In this document: positions 1 through 6,038 of the stretch, in pieces
Numbering within the stretch: position 1 is the first letter of the stretch
Layout of the letters: every line of letters starts with the position of its first letter
Assembly (NCBI GenBank): GCA_039649115.1
Contig: JBBWZQ010000129.1
Location: 1 to 11,034 of the forward strand
Direction: 5' to 3'
DNA from: DATEJJ01 sp039649115
Lineage (GTDB): Bacteria > Actinomycetota > Actinomycetes > Mycobacteriales > Micromonosporaceae
DNA: 11,034 nucleotides
Position numbers and translations under genes: made by a program
Notes under the pieces: model-generated
What the model saw: the letters and a program-made list of their open reading frames with translations, nothing else
What the model was told of the DNA's origin: nothing
Databases searched by the model: none

Positions 1-732
1 CACGTCCGGCGTGACCACCTCGACGCGGTCCACCGGCAGGTCGAGCTTTGCGGCGAGCGCGAACCGCAGCGACGTCGAGGTCTGCGTCGAGCTGTACACG
101 CGCAGCGAGCGGTCGGCCGCGTCCCAGCGCGCGTACACGCCCTTGCCCTCCATGGGCATGGACGCGGACCGTTCGATGTGGAGGTTCAGGGACAGCCGGT
201 GCGGTGCCGCGCCGATCGCCGCGGGCGCGTCGCCGACCTCCTGCACGAGGTGCGCCGCCACGTTGTCCGGCACGTCCTCGTGCACCAGGTGCGCCGCGCC
301 GCGCGCCGCCTCGATGCCGACCACCGCGGGCCGGGACGCGTAGGAGACCTGGATCCGCGCGCACGCGTCCTCGGCCAGGTACCGGTCGGTGGCGACCACC
401 ATCGCGACCGCCTCGCCCACGTGCCGCACCACGTCCTTCGCCAGCGGGTACGCGGTGCGCGGGGCGTGCAGGGCCGGGTGCGGGATGAGCACCGGCAGCG
501 GCTGCGCCAGCCGGCCGGTGAGGTCCTCGAACGTGTAGACCGCGACCAGCCCGTCGACCTCCAGCGCGCCGCTCACGTCAATGTCCACAATGGACGCGTG
601 CGCGTACGGGCTGCGCACGAACGCGACCGCGAGCGCGTCGCGGCCCAGATCGTCGAGGTAGCGCCCGTCGCCCGACACGAGCCGGGGATCCTCCCGGCGC
701 CGGATCGGCTCGCCGAACATCCTGGTCGTCAC
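1..732 (-). CDS. Molybdenum hydroxylase large (molybdopterin-binding) subunit, N-terminal part
   Basis: This is the first 244 codons of the catalytic subunit of a CoxL/xanthine-dehydrogenase-type molybdenum hydroxylase; the gene runs off the left edge, and family members are usually about 750-800 residues. The start is GTG at 732, whose GTGA overlaps the stop of the [2Fe-2S] subunit, with GGGAG a few bases upstream. The N-terminus (GEPIRRREDPRLVSGDGRYLDD, residues 8-29) is the family hallmark, and the following segment (AVAFVRSPYAHASIVDIDVS, around residues 34-53) is the typical first strand of the aldehyde oxidase/xanthine dehydrogenase a/b hammerhead domain. The Mo-binding domains and the active-site loop that separates true CO dehydrogenases from other hydroxylases lie beyond the window, so the substrate cannot be read here. 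The NCS2 permease and PucR regulator next door favour a purine or other N-heterocycle over CO. The enzyme is expected to be cytoplasmic and to work as a complex with the two genes upstream. Confidence 0.93.
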   Translation of the reverse strand, partial: MTTRMFGEPIRRREDPRLVSGDGRYLDDLGRDALAVAFVRSPYAHASIVDIDVSGALEVDGLVAVYTFEDLTGRLAQPLPVLIPHPALHAPRTAYPLAKDVVRHVGEAVAMVVATDRYLAEDACARIQVSYASRPAVVGIEAARGAAHLVHEDVPDNVAAHLVQEVGDAPAAIGAAPHRLSLNLHIERSASMPMEGKGVYARWDAADRSLRVYSSTQTSTSLRFALAAKLDLPVDRVEVVTPDV

Positions 733-1217
733 GGGGACTCCCGGATCAGCGTGGCCGCGCGCAGGACGGACGCGACGATGTTCTGGTACCCGGTGCAGCG
801 GCACAGGTTGCCGCCGATCGCCTCCCGCGCGTCGGCCGCCGTGGGGTCGGGGTGCTCGCGCAGGTAGGCCGTGATGGTGGTGACGAAACCCGGCGTGCAG
901 AACCCGCACTGCAGCCCGTGGCAGTCCCAGAACGCCTGCTGCACCGGGCCGAGCCCGCCGTCCGGCGCCCGGCAACCCTCCACAGTGGTCACCTCGGCGC
1001 CGTCCACGCTCACCGCGAGCAGCAGGCAGGAGCGCACCGGCCGGCCGTCCACGAGGACGGTGCAGGCGCCGCAGACGCCGTGCTCGCAGCCCACGTGGGT
1101 GCCGGTGTGCCCGAGGTCGTGGCGCAGGAAGTCGGACAGCAGCCGGCGCGCCGGCACCCGGGCCGTCTCCGGTACCCCGTTCACGGTGAGGTTGACGTCG
1201 AAGAGTTCCTCAGGCAC
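729..1217 (-). CDS. Molybdenum hydroxylase [2Fe-2S] iron-sulfur subunit (CoxS/XdhC-like)
   Basis: This 162-residue protein has the usual length of the small electron-transfer subunit of three-subunit Mo hydroxylases. All eight cluster cysteines are visible. The ferredoxin-like N-terminal domain carries Cys44, 49, 52 and 64 (CEHGVCGACTVLVDGRPVRS region, residues 44-63). The C-terminal helical domain carries Cys104 and Cys107 (GLQCGFCTPGF) and Cys139 and Cys141 (GGNLCRCTGYQNI). The two clusters pass electrons from the Mo centre to FAD. The start is GTG at 1217, overlapping the FAD-subunit stop by 8 nt; there is no convincing separate ribosome site, consistent with translational coupling. Its own stop overlaps the GTG of the large subunit by 4 nt. 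Subunit identity is certain; the substrate of the complex is not. Confidence 0.97.
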   Translation of the reverse strand: MPEELFDVNLTVNGVPETARVPARRLLSDFLRHDLGHTGTHVGCEHGVCGACTVLVDGRPVRSCLLLAVSVDGAEVTTVEGCRAPDGGLGPVQQAFWDCHGLQCGFCTPGFVTTITAYLREHPDPTAADAREAIGGNLCRCTGYQNIVASVLRAATLIRESP

Positions 1218-2070
1218 GGGCCACCGCCCGAACGGCCGCCATCCGGCCGGCGCGCGCGGTCAGCACGCCGGCGAGGTGGCGCCGGTACGCGGCCGTGGCG
1301 TGGATGTCGTCCCCGGGGTGCACACCCGCCGAGGCGAGCGCGCCGACCGCGGCCCAGTCGACCGCGTCGTGCGGCTGCCCCGCCGCGGGCCCGGTCAGGT
1401 CGAGCGCCACCGGCGCGTCACCCACCCCGGAGTAGGCGGCGCGCAGCCGGGCCACCCGCCGGTCCTCGTCGAGCGTGACGAGGACGCCCACGCCGCACAG
1501 CGCGTAGTCGCCGGCTCGGCGGGACAGCTCCAGCCACGCGGTGCCGGTGCGCGGCGGGGGCAGCGGGAAGACCGCCTCGGTCGCCAATTCGCCGGGCCGG
1601 GCCGCGCTCGCCAGCGCGCCCAGGAAGAACTCGGCCGCCGGCACGGTACGGCGCCCCGACGTGGACGCCAGCACCACCGAACCGGACAGCAGCGCCAGGA
1701 CGGCCGGCATCTCCGCCGCCGGGTCCGCGTGCACCAGGCTGCCCACGGTGGTGCCCCGGTTGCGGATCGCCGCGTGCGCGACGCAACCGGTCGCCTCCCG
1801 GAGCAGCGGGAGGGTGGCCTGCGAGAGAGTGTCCGCGTGCCGGGCCAGCGCGCCGACCCGGACGGCATCCGGGCCGGTGCGCACGAACGCGAGCGGTGCC
1901 AGCCGGTTGACGTCCACCAGCCGGCCCGGCGCGGCCAGCCGCATGTTCAGCAGGGGCACCAGGCTCTGGCCGCCGGCCAGCACCTTGCCGTCCGGGCCGG
2001 CGTCGGCGAGAAGCTCCAGCGCCTCATCCACAGTCGACGGCCGGTGATACTGCAGTACCGGCGGCTTCAT
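1210..2070 (-). CDS. Molybdenum hydroxylase FAD-binding subunit (CoxM/XdhB-like)
   Basis: This 286-residue protein is the flavoprotein subunit that takes electrons from the [2Fe-2S] subunit and passes them to an acceptor. The N-terminal FAD-binding domain (PCMH/VAO fold) shows AGGQSLVPLLNMRLA at residues 32-46 and TTVGSLVHADPAAEMP at 107-122, both typical FAD-contact segments of CO dehydrogenase medium subunits. The C-terminal CO-dehydrogenase flavoprotein domain covers roughly residues 175-280 and ends in DIHATAAYRRHLAGVL (255-270), normal for the family. ATG at 2070 is preceded by GGGAG lying in the 9-nt gap after the permease stop, so the gene is cotranscribed with the permease. The order FAD, FeS, Mo matches the cox MSL arrangement rather than the fused xanthine dehydrogenase of other bacteria. 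There are no signs of damage. Confidence 0.95.
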   Translation of the reverse strand: MKPPVLQYHRPSTVDEALELLADAGPDGKVLAGGQSLVPLLNMRLAAPGRLVDVNRLAPLAFVRTGPDAVRVGALARHADTLSQATLPLLREATGCVAHAAIRNRGTTVGSLVHADPAAEMPAVLALLSGSVVLASTSGRRTVPAAEFFLGALASAARPGELATEAVFPLPPPRTGTAWLELSRRAGDYALCGVGVLVTLDEDRRVARLRAAYSGVGDAPVALDLTGPAAGQPHDAVDWAAVGALASAGVHPGDDIHATAAYRRHLAGVLTARAGRMAAVRAVARA

Positions 2071-2079
2071 CGTCTCCCA

Positions 2080-3510
2080 TCACATCTTGTACGCGTCGGG
2101 CTCGTCGACCACGACCACCGCACCCGCGCCGCCGCGCCGCTCGTCGCGCAGGTGCGCCGGTGCGAGTGCCCGAACCAGATGGTACGTCCCGATCGTGACG
2201 ATGGTCCCCAGGGCGATGCCGCTGAGCTGGAAGTTGTTCGTGATCTTGAGGGTGGTGTTGCCGATGGCGATGATGATGCCGGCGGCCACCGGTACCAGAT
2301 TGATGGGGTTGCCGAAGTCGACCCCGTTCTCCTTCCAGATCTTCGCGCCCAACAAGCCGATCATGCCGTACAGGACGACCGTGATGCCGCCCAGCACGCC
2401 ACCCGGGCTGGCCGAGACGAGCGCGCCGAACTTGGGGGACAGGCCGAACAGGATCGCGACGATCGCCGCCACGTAGTACGCCGCCGTGGAGTACACCCGG
2501 GTGGCCGCCATGACCCCGATGTTCTCCGCGTACGTCGTCGTGGGTGAGCCGCCCACGGCGCTGGCCAGCGCGGTGCCCACCCCGTCGGCCGCGATGGCCC
2601 GCCCCATCACCGGGTCCAGGTTGCTGCCGGTCATCTCGGCGACCGCCTTGACGTGCCCGGTGTTCTCCGCGATCAACGCGATCACGGCGGGCAGCACCAG
2701 CAGGATGAAGACGAACTTCAGGTGCGGCAGGTGCCAGCCGACGACCAGGTCCCTGCCGCCCGGGCCGAAGGTGGAGTGCGGCGGGAAGCCGAACCAGTCG
2801 GCCGCCTTGACCCCGGACCAGTTGACCCGCCAGTGCGTGGTCACCTTGCCGGCGCCGGCGTCGTACGAGGTGATCTTGCCGAAGATGCCGTCGAAGGCCC
2901 AGGAGAGCAGGTACCCGAAGATCAGGCCGACGAAGATGGCGATGCGGCCGATGAAGCCGCGGAAGCCGACCGCCATGGCCATCACGACGAGCATCGTGAT
3001 CAGCGCCACCCACTGGTCCTGCGGCCAGTAGATGTTGGCGACCACGGGTGCCAGGTTGAAGCCGATCAGCATGACCACCGCGCCGGTCACCACCGGCGGC
3101 AGCACCGCGTGCAGCACCCGGGAGCCGAGGTAGTGGATGGCCACCCCGCACGCCGCCAGGACCAGGCCGGCCACCAGGATGGCGCCGGTGACGTCGGCGG
3201 AGTCGCCGCCCTGCGCGCGGATCGCGAGCACACCGCCGACGAACGAGGCCGACGTGCCGAGATAGCTGGGTACCCGCCCCTGCACGATGAGCAGGAAGCA
3301 GATGGTGGCGATGCCGCTCATCATCACCGCGAGTTGCGGGTTGAGGCCCATCACCAGGGGGAATACGAACGTCGCGCCGAACATGGCGACGACGTGCTGC
3401 GCGCCCAGCCCCACGGTGCGGGGCCAGGAGAGCCTTTCATCCGGGCGGACGACTTCTCCGGGCGGCGGTGTCCTGCCACCGTGGACGACGCGCCAACTGA
3501 CCATTGTCAT
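2080..3510 (-). CDS. NCS2-family nucleobase:cation symporter (uracil/xanthine permease type)
   Basis: This 476-residue integral membrane protein belongs to the nucleobase-cation symporter-2 family (UraA/RutG/PbuX-like) and should import a purine or pyrimidine base with a cation. The QH motif lies at residues 38-39 (LGAQHVVAMFGATFVFP). The substrate-site glutamates appear as Glu282 in AENTGHVKAVAEMTG and Glu329 in SPTTTYAENIGVMAATR, matching the positions of the two key glutamates of UraA. Hydrophobic segments are consistent with the family's 14 spans. An additional hydrophilic stretch (about 205-260) separates two spans. The Glu-containing AEN motifs resemble uracil-type carriers at least as much as xanthine-type ones, so the substrate is open. 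ATG at 3510 was chosen over the ATG two codons in because AAGGGAGG sits 9 nt upstream. It is the first gene of the minus-strand operon, 9 nt before the FAD subunit. That position argues that it imports the substrate of the Mo hydroxylase. Confidence 0.95.
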   Translation of the reverse strand: MTMVSWRVVHGGRTPPPGEVVRPDERLSWPRTVGLGAQHVVAMFGATFVFPLVMGLNPQLAVMMSGIATICFLLIVQGRVPSYLGTSASFVGGVLAIRAQGGDSADVTGAILVAGLVLAACGVAIHYLGSRVLHAVLPPVVTGAVVMLIGFNLAPVVANIYWPQDQWVALITMLVVMAMAVGFRGFIGRIAIFVGLIFGYLLSWAFDGIFGKITSYDAGAGKVTTHWRVNWSGVKAADWFGFPPHSTFGPGGRDLVVGWHLPHLKFVFILLVLPAVIALIAENTGHVKAVAEMTGSNLDPVMGRAIAADGVGTALASAVGGSPTTTYAENIGVMAATRVYSTAAYYVAAIVAILFGLSPKFGALVSASPGGVLGGITVVLYGMIGLLGAKIWKENGVDFGNPINLVPVAAGIIIAIGNTTLKITNNFQLSGIALGTIVTIGTYHLVRALAPAHLRDERRGGAGAVVVVDEPDAYKM

Positions 3511-3520
3511 GATTGCGGGC

Positions 3521-3534
3521 CTCCCTTCAGGGAG
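3521..3534 (-). promoter_or_regulatory. Palindrome overlapping the permease ribosome-binding site
   Basis: CTCCCT-TC-AGGGAG is a perfect 6-bp inverted repeat with a 2-base centre. It extends with one bulged base to flanking GGCC and TGGCC. On the minus strand it contains the AAGGGAGG Shine-Dalgarno of the permease, 9 nt before its ATG. It could fold the ribosome site into a hairpin in the mRNA or be a protein-binding site. It could also be chance symmetry built on a Shine-Dalgarno. Confidence 0.4.
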
Positions 3535-3658
3535 TGGCCGGTCAACGGGATGCGCTGTCGAGCGTCACCGGGGTCGGCTTCGCAGGCTTCGCCGACTGAG
3601 GATGCGGGAGGCGGCTCGCGATCTCATGGGCGAGATGTGCCCAACCTGGGTGGTCTGG

Positions 3659-3677
3659 CTTGGCAGAGCCTGCCAAG
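3659..3677 (-). terminator. Hairpin just after the PucR-family regulator gene
   Basis: CTTGGCAG-AGC-CTGCCAAG is a perfect 8-bp inverted repeat with a 3-base loop, starting 2-3 bases after the regulator's TGA on the minus strand. The position suits a transcription terminator, but there is no T-run after it, as is common for actinomycete hairpin terminators. An operator role for the downstream permease operon is the alternative. Confidence 0.45.
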
Positions 3678-3679
3678 GC

Positions 3680-5245
3680 TCAGGACCCGCGCAACTGCAG
3701 GACCCGCAGCGCCAGCGAGAGATCCAGGCGCAGCGGTGCCGACGTCATGAAGGGCCCGAGCATCTTTTCGAGCTTGTAAATCCTGTACCGCATGGTGTTG
3801 TAGTGGAAATGCAGCGCCCGGGCCGCCTGCGCGACGTTGCCGTTGGTGTCCAGCAGCACCTCCAGCGTGTGCCGCAGGTCCCGCGCCTCCGGCGTGTCCG
3901 GGGCCAGGCCGCCGAGCACCTCGGTGGCGAAGCCGCGCAGCTCCTCCTGGTCCGGGATCAGCGACAGCAGCCGGTGCACGCCCAGCCGGTCGAAGCTGGC
4001 GCGCGCCCCGTTGCCCGACAGGCGCCGCCCGATGTGCACCGCCTTGCCCGCCTGCTCGTACGCGGCCGGCAGGTCCGCCGCGGTCGCCGCCACCCGGGAC
4101 ACGCCGACCGAGAACGTCGCCCGGCCCAGCCCGCCCTCCCCGCGCACCCGCCGGTGCAGCTCGGTGACCAGGCGGTCCAGGTCGCCGTCCCCGGGCACCC
4201 CGAGCAGCGTCACCACCTCGTCGTTGAAGCCCGCCACCGCGGCGCGCTGATCGCGGGCCCGCACCACCGCCTGCCAGGCGGCGGCGAAGCGCTCCCGGGG
4301 CTCCCGGGCCGGTGGCCCCGGTGGGTCGAGCCGCGCGACCACGGCCACCAGCGGGCGCTCGATCTCCCAGCCGAGCGTGCGGGCGTACCGGACGGCTGAC
4401 GGCAGGTCCGGTACCCGCCCGGTCAGCACGTCGCGCAGGAAGTCGGCCCGGTACTTGCTCTCCACCGCCGCCACGGCGAGCCGCTTGGTGATCGCCAGCG
4501 CGGCCACGGTCGCCGCGCGCTCCAGCACGTGCACGTCGACGTCGGTCAGCGGTACCGGCGAGAACGCCACGATCTGGCCGTGCTCCACGCGCCCGGCCAC
4601 GATCGGCACGACGGTACGGGTGCTGGCCGGCCCCGCCTCGCCACCGGCCCGGGCCGCGCCGTTCCCCTCCGTCGTGGTGATCATGACCGGTCCGCCCAGG
4701 ATCCGGGCCAGCTCCACCGCGAGATCGTCCAGGTCGCCGCCCTCCAGCACCACGGAGACCAGTACCCGGTGCACCTCCTCGCTGCGGGCCAGCGCCGCGG
4801 CCTGCCGGTTGAGCAGCTCGCCGAGTACCTGGTTGAGCACGTCGTCGAAGCCCACGCCGTCCGGGAACTCGATGATCGGGAAGCCGCGCCGGTCCGCCTC
4901 GGCGAGCATCTGCGGCGGCAGCTCGTCCAGGTACCGGTGCAGCTTGATGGCCATCGCGGCCAGTCCCCGCTCGTCCAGCTCGGCGACCAGCTCGACGAGC
5001 GCGCCGGGGTTGTGCCGCAGCGGGTACCCGGTGGTCAGCAGCAGCTCGTGCGGCTTGACCCAGGGCAGGATGTCGGGCACCTCCATGACGTTCAGCCGCC
5101 GCACCATCCGGTCCAGCCCCGCCGCCCCGGCCAGCACCCGCGCGCCGGCCAGCGTGGAGGCGCCCAGCACCTCGCGGACGCGCATGCCCAACGGGTGGCG
5201 AGATTCCGCCGAAGGACCGGCCGGATCATTGGCAACTGTGTCCAT
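3680..5245 (-). CDS. PucR-family transcriptional regulator
   Basis: This is a full-length 521-residue PucR/CdaR-family regulator. The N-terminal PucR domain spans about residues 22-147 and includes VPDILPWVKPHELLLTTGYP (56-75). The central sensor-like region is about 170-250 and the GGDEF-like/CdaR domain about 290-405. The C-terminal HTH_30 DNA-binding domain is about 455-515, with TNGNVAQAARALHFHYNTMR (467-486) the recognisable helix-turn-helix. Bacillus PucR controls purine catabolism in response to allantoin-pathway compounds; the ligand here is unknown. The gene sits between the permease/Mo-hydroxylase operon (same strand) and the divergent allHFG-like operon, so it very likely controls both. 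ATG at 5245 has no usable ribosome site (an AGGAGG is 17 nt away), but a TACCGT hexamer ends 6 nt before it, as in leaderless mRNAs. A shorter start at Met21 (5185) would also keep the whole PucR domain and likewise lacks a ribosome site. Confidence 0.95.
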   Translation of the reverse strand: MDTVANDPAGPSAESRHPLGMRVREVLGASTLAGARVLAGAAGLDRMVRRLNVMEVPDILPWVKPHELLLTTGYPLRHNPGALVELVAELDERGLAAMAIKLHRYLDELPPQMLAEADRRGFPIIEFPDGVGFDDVLNQVLGELLNRQAAALARSEEVHRVLVSVVLEGGDLDDLAVELARILGGPVMITTTEGNGAARAGGEAGPASTRTVVPIVAGRVEHGQIVAFSPVPLTDVDVHVLERAATVAALAITKRLAVAAVESKYRADFLRDVLTGRVPDLPSAVRYARTLGWEIERPLVAVVARLDPPGPPAREPRERFAAAWQAVVRARDQRAAVAGFNDEVVTLLGVPGDGDLDRLVTELHRRVRGEGGLGRATFSVGVSRVAATAADLPAAYEQAGKAVHIGRRLSGNGARASFDRLGVHRLLSLIPDQEELRGFATEVLGGLAPDTPEARDLRHTLEVLLDTNGNVAQAARALHFHYNTMRYRIYKLEKMLGPFMTSAPLRLDLSLALRVLQLRGS

Positions 5246-5251
5246 GCCGAC

Positions 5252-5257
5252 ACGGTA
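5252..5257 (-). promoter_or_regulatory. Candidate -10 element of the PucR-family regulator (leaderless)
   Basis: On the minus strand TACCGT fits the actinomycete TAnnnT -10 pattern and is followed by exactly 6 nt (GTCGGC) and the ATG at 5245. This places the transcript start at or next to the start codon. No clear -35 element is seen at 16-19 nt upstream, which fits weak or regulated expression. Confidence 0.45.
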
Positions 5258-5262
5258 GTCCG

Positions 5263-5280
5263 CCTCCTACGGTCAGGAGG
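5263..5280. promoter_or_regulatory. Candidate operator: CCTCCT-N6-AGGAGG inverted repeat
   Basis: CCTCCT and AGGAGG form a perfect 6-bp inverted repeat with a 6-bp centre (ACGGTC) in the 34-bp gap between the divergent regulator and allH-like gene. It overlaps the candidate -10 of the plus-strand operon and lies just upstream of the regulator's own candidate -10, a good place for an autoregulatory site. The right arm looks like a ribosome site but abuts the GTG at 5280 with no spacer, so it cannot serve that start. A symmetric pair of purine-rich hexamers could still be chance. Confidence 0.45.
5268..5273 (+). promoter_or_regulatory. Candidate -10 element of the allHFG-like operon (leaderless)
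   Basis: TACGGT fits TAnnnT and is followed by 6 nt (CAGGAG) and the GTG at 5280, the same geometry as on the opposite strand. The matching -35 position (5245-5250, TGCCGA) is poor, so an activator may be needed. The -35 region lies inside the start of the regulator gene. Confidence 0.45.
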
Positions 5281-6038
5281 TGTTCCCGCCCTGTCCGGCC
5301 GCCGCCTGCGCCACGCTGGCCACACTGCTCACCGGGCCACCGCGCCCGGTCGAGGTGGTCGCGGCGACCCCGAGGGCGGTGTACCTCTCGACCGGGGATC
5401 CGGACGTCCCCGCGCTCGGCCTGTGCACCGCGGAAGCGGTACACGTGCCCTGCGCGCTGGTTCTCGGGCCCACCCTCCACCTCTCGCCGATGGCGGTCGG
5501 CGAGCCGGGCCAGGTGGGTGGCGGGCAGCTGGTGCTCGCCGGCCGCACCGTGCGCGTGGCGCGCTGGTGGCGGCCGGCGAGCCCGCGCCGCGTGGCGGTC
5601 CGGCCCGCCGATCTCGCCGCGGTGGACGACCCGGGCATGGGAGACGGCGTCGAGGAGCTGCTGGGCCGGGGCCCGGGGCTCACCCCGCTCGGGGACGACG
5701 TCCTCGCCGGCCGGCTGGTGGCGCTCACCGTGCTCGACCCGCCCGCCGCGCGGCGCCTCGCGCGGGTGGTGGACGCGCTCGCGCCGGCCCGCACCACGTC
5801 GGTCTCCGCCGCGCTGCTGCGCCACGCCGGGCGCGGCGAGTGTATCCCCGAGCTGGCCGCCCTCCTCGACGGCGCCCCCGGCGCCCTCACCGCCCTGCTC
5901 CGCGTCGGCCACACCTCCGGCGCCGGCCTCGCCTGGGGCGTCGCCACCGCCCTCCACGCCGCCCCGCGCGTCGCGCGCGGCCCTCAAGATCCCCGCAACT
6001 TCAGTGAAGTTGCGGCGGGGGTGGCGGGATCAGGATGA
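5280..6038 (+). CDS. allH: DUF2877 protein, AllH-like (oxamate carbamoyltransferase subunit family)
   Basis: This 252-residue cytoplasmic protein is of the DUF2877/AllH (formerly YlbF) family. In E. coli, AllF, AllG and AllH are jointly required for oxamate carbamoyltransferase activity. Family motifs seen are GRGPGLTPLGDDVLAG (129-144), TTSVSAALLRHAGRGE (172-187) and VGHTSGAGLAWG (209-220). GTG at 5280 is the only usual start before the upstream in-frame TAG at 5256. The AGGAGG directly touching it is too close for ribosome binding, so a leaderless start is proposed; a start at one of the downstream CTG codons (5316 or 5325) is less likely. The last 19 or so residues, after the conserved core, are encoded by a strong palindrome (5993-6015) and look like a repeat-derived tail. 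The stop overlaps the ATG of fdrA (ATGA). The exact reaction in this organism is inferred from neighbours only. Confidence 0.87.
   Translation: MFPPCPAAACATLATLLTGPPRPVEVVAATPRAVYLSTGDPDVPALGLCTAEAVHVPCALVLGPTLHLSPMAVGEPGQVGGGQLVLAGRTVRVARWWRPASPRRVAVRPADLAAVDDPGMGDGVEELLGRGPGLTPLGDDVLAGRLVALTVLDPPAARRLARVVDALAPARTTSVSAALLRHAGRGECIPELAALLDGAPGALTALLRVGHTSGAGLAWGVATALHAAPRVARGPQDPRNFSEVAAGVAGSG
5993..6015. repeat. Perfect 23-bp palindrome inside the 3' end of the allH-like gene
   Basis: CCGCAACTTCA-G-TGAAGTTGCGG has 11-bp arms around a single base. With one bulged C the stem extends to CC/GG at 5991-5992 and 6017-6018. The wider region is also enclosed by GATCCC (5988-5993) and GGGATC (6026-6031). 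It lies within codons for the last part of the allH-like protein and ends 20 nt before the fdrA start. It resembles dispersed REP-like hairpins of actinomycete genomes; only one copy is present in this window. Confidence 0.75.

Larger units (their letters stand above)
3511..3679. promoter_or_regulatory. Intergenic region before the permease operon
   Basis: These 169 bp lie between the regulator's stop and the permease start and should hold the operon promoter on the minus strand, unless it is read through from the regulator. I found no good -35/-10 pair; TTGACC (minus strand, near 3540) has no matching -10. Visible structures are listed here. CTCCCT-TC-AGGGAG (3521-3534) overlaps the permease ribosome site. 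GGCTTCGCA/GGCTTCGCC is a tandem repeat at 3576-3593, partly enclosed by GTCGGC (3573-3578) and GCCGAC (3591-3596). ATCTC-N6-GAGAT lies at 3621-3636. A hairpin lies at 3659-3677. The lack of an obvious promoter fits activator-dependent expression, but that is inference. Confidence 0.4.

Noticed and set aside
1..732. Calling the hydroxylase a true carbon monoxide dehydrogenase
   Set aside because: Subunit order is cox-like, but the active-site loop is outside the window, and the permease and PucR context point to a heterocyclic base.
871..2547. 558-codon plus-strand frame across the Mo hydroxylase genes
   Set aside because: Shadow of three minus-strand genes with diagnostic cysteine and FAD motifs; it crosses gene boundaries without respect for them.
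3576..3593. Tandem GGCTTCGCA/GGCTTCGCC as a start of a CRISPR or repeat array
   Set aside because: Only two 9-bp units without spacers; too short for any array.
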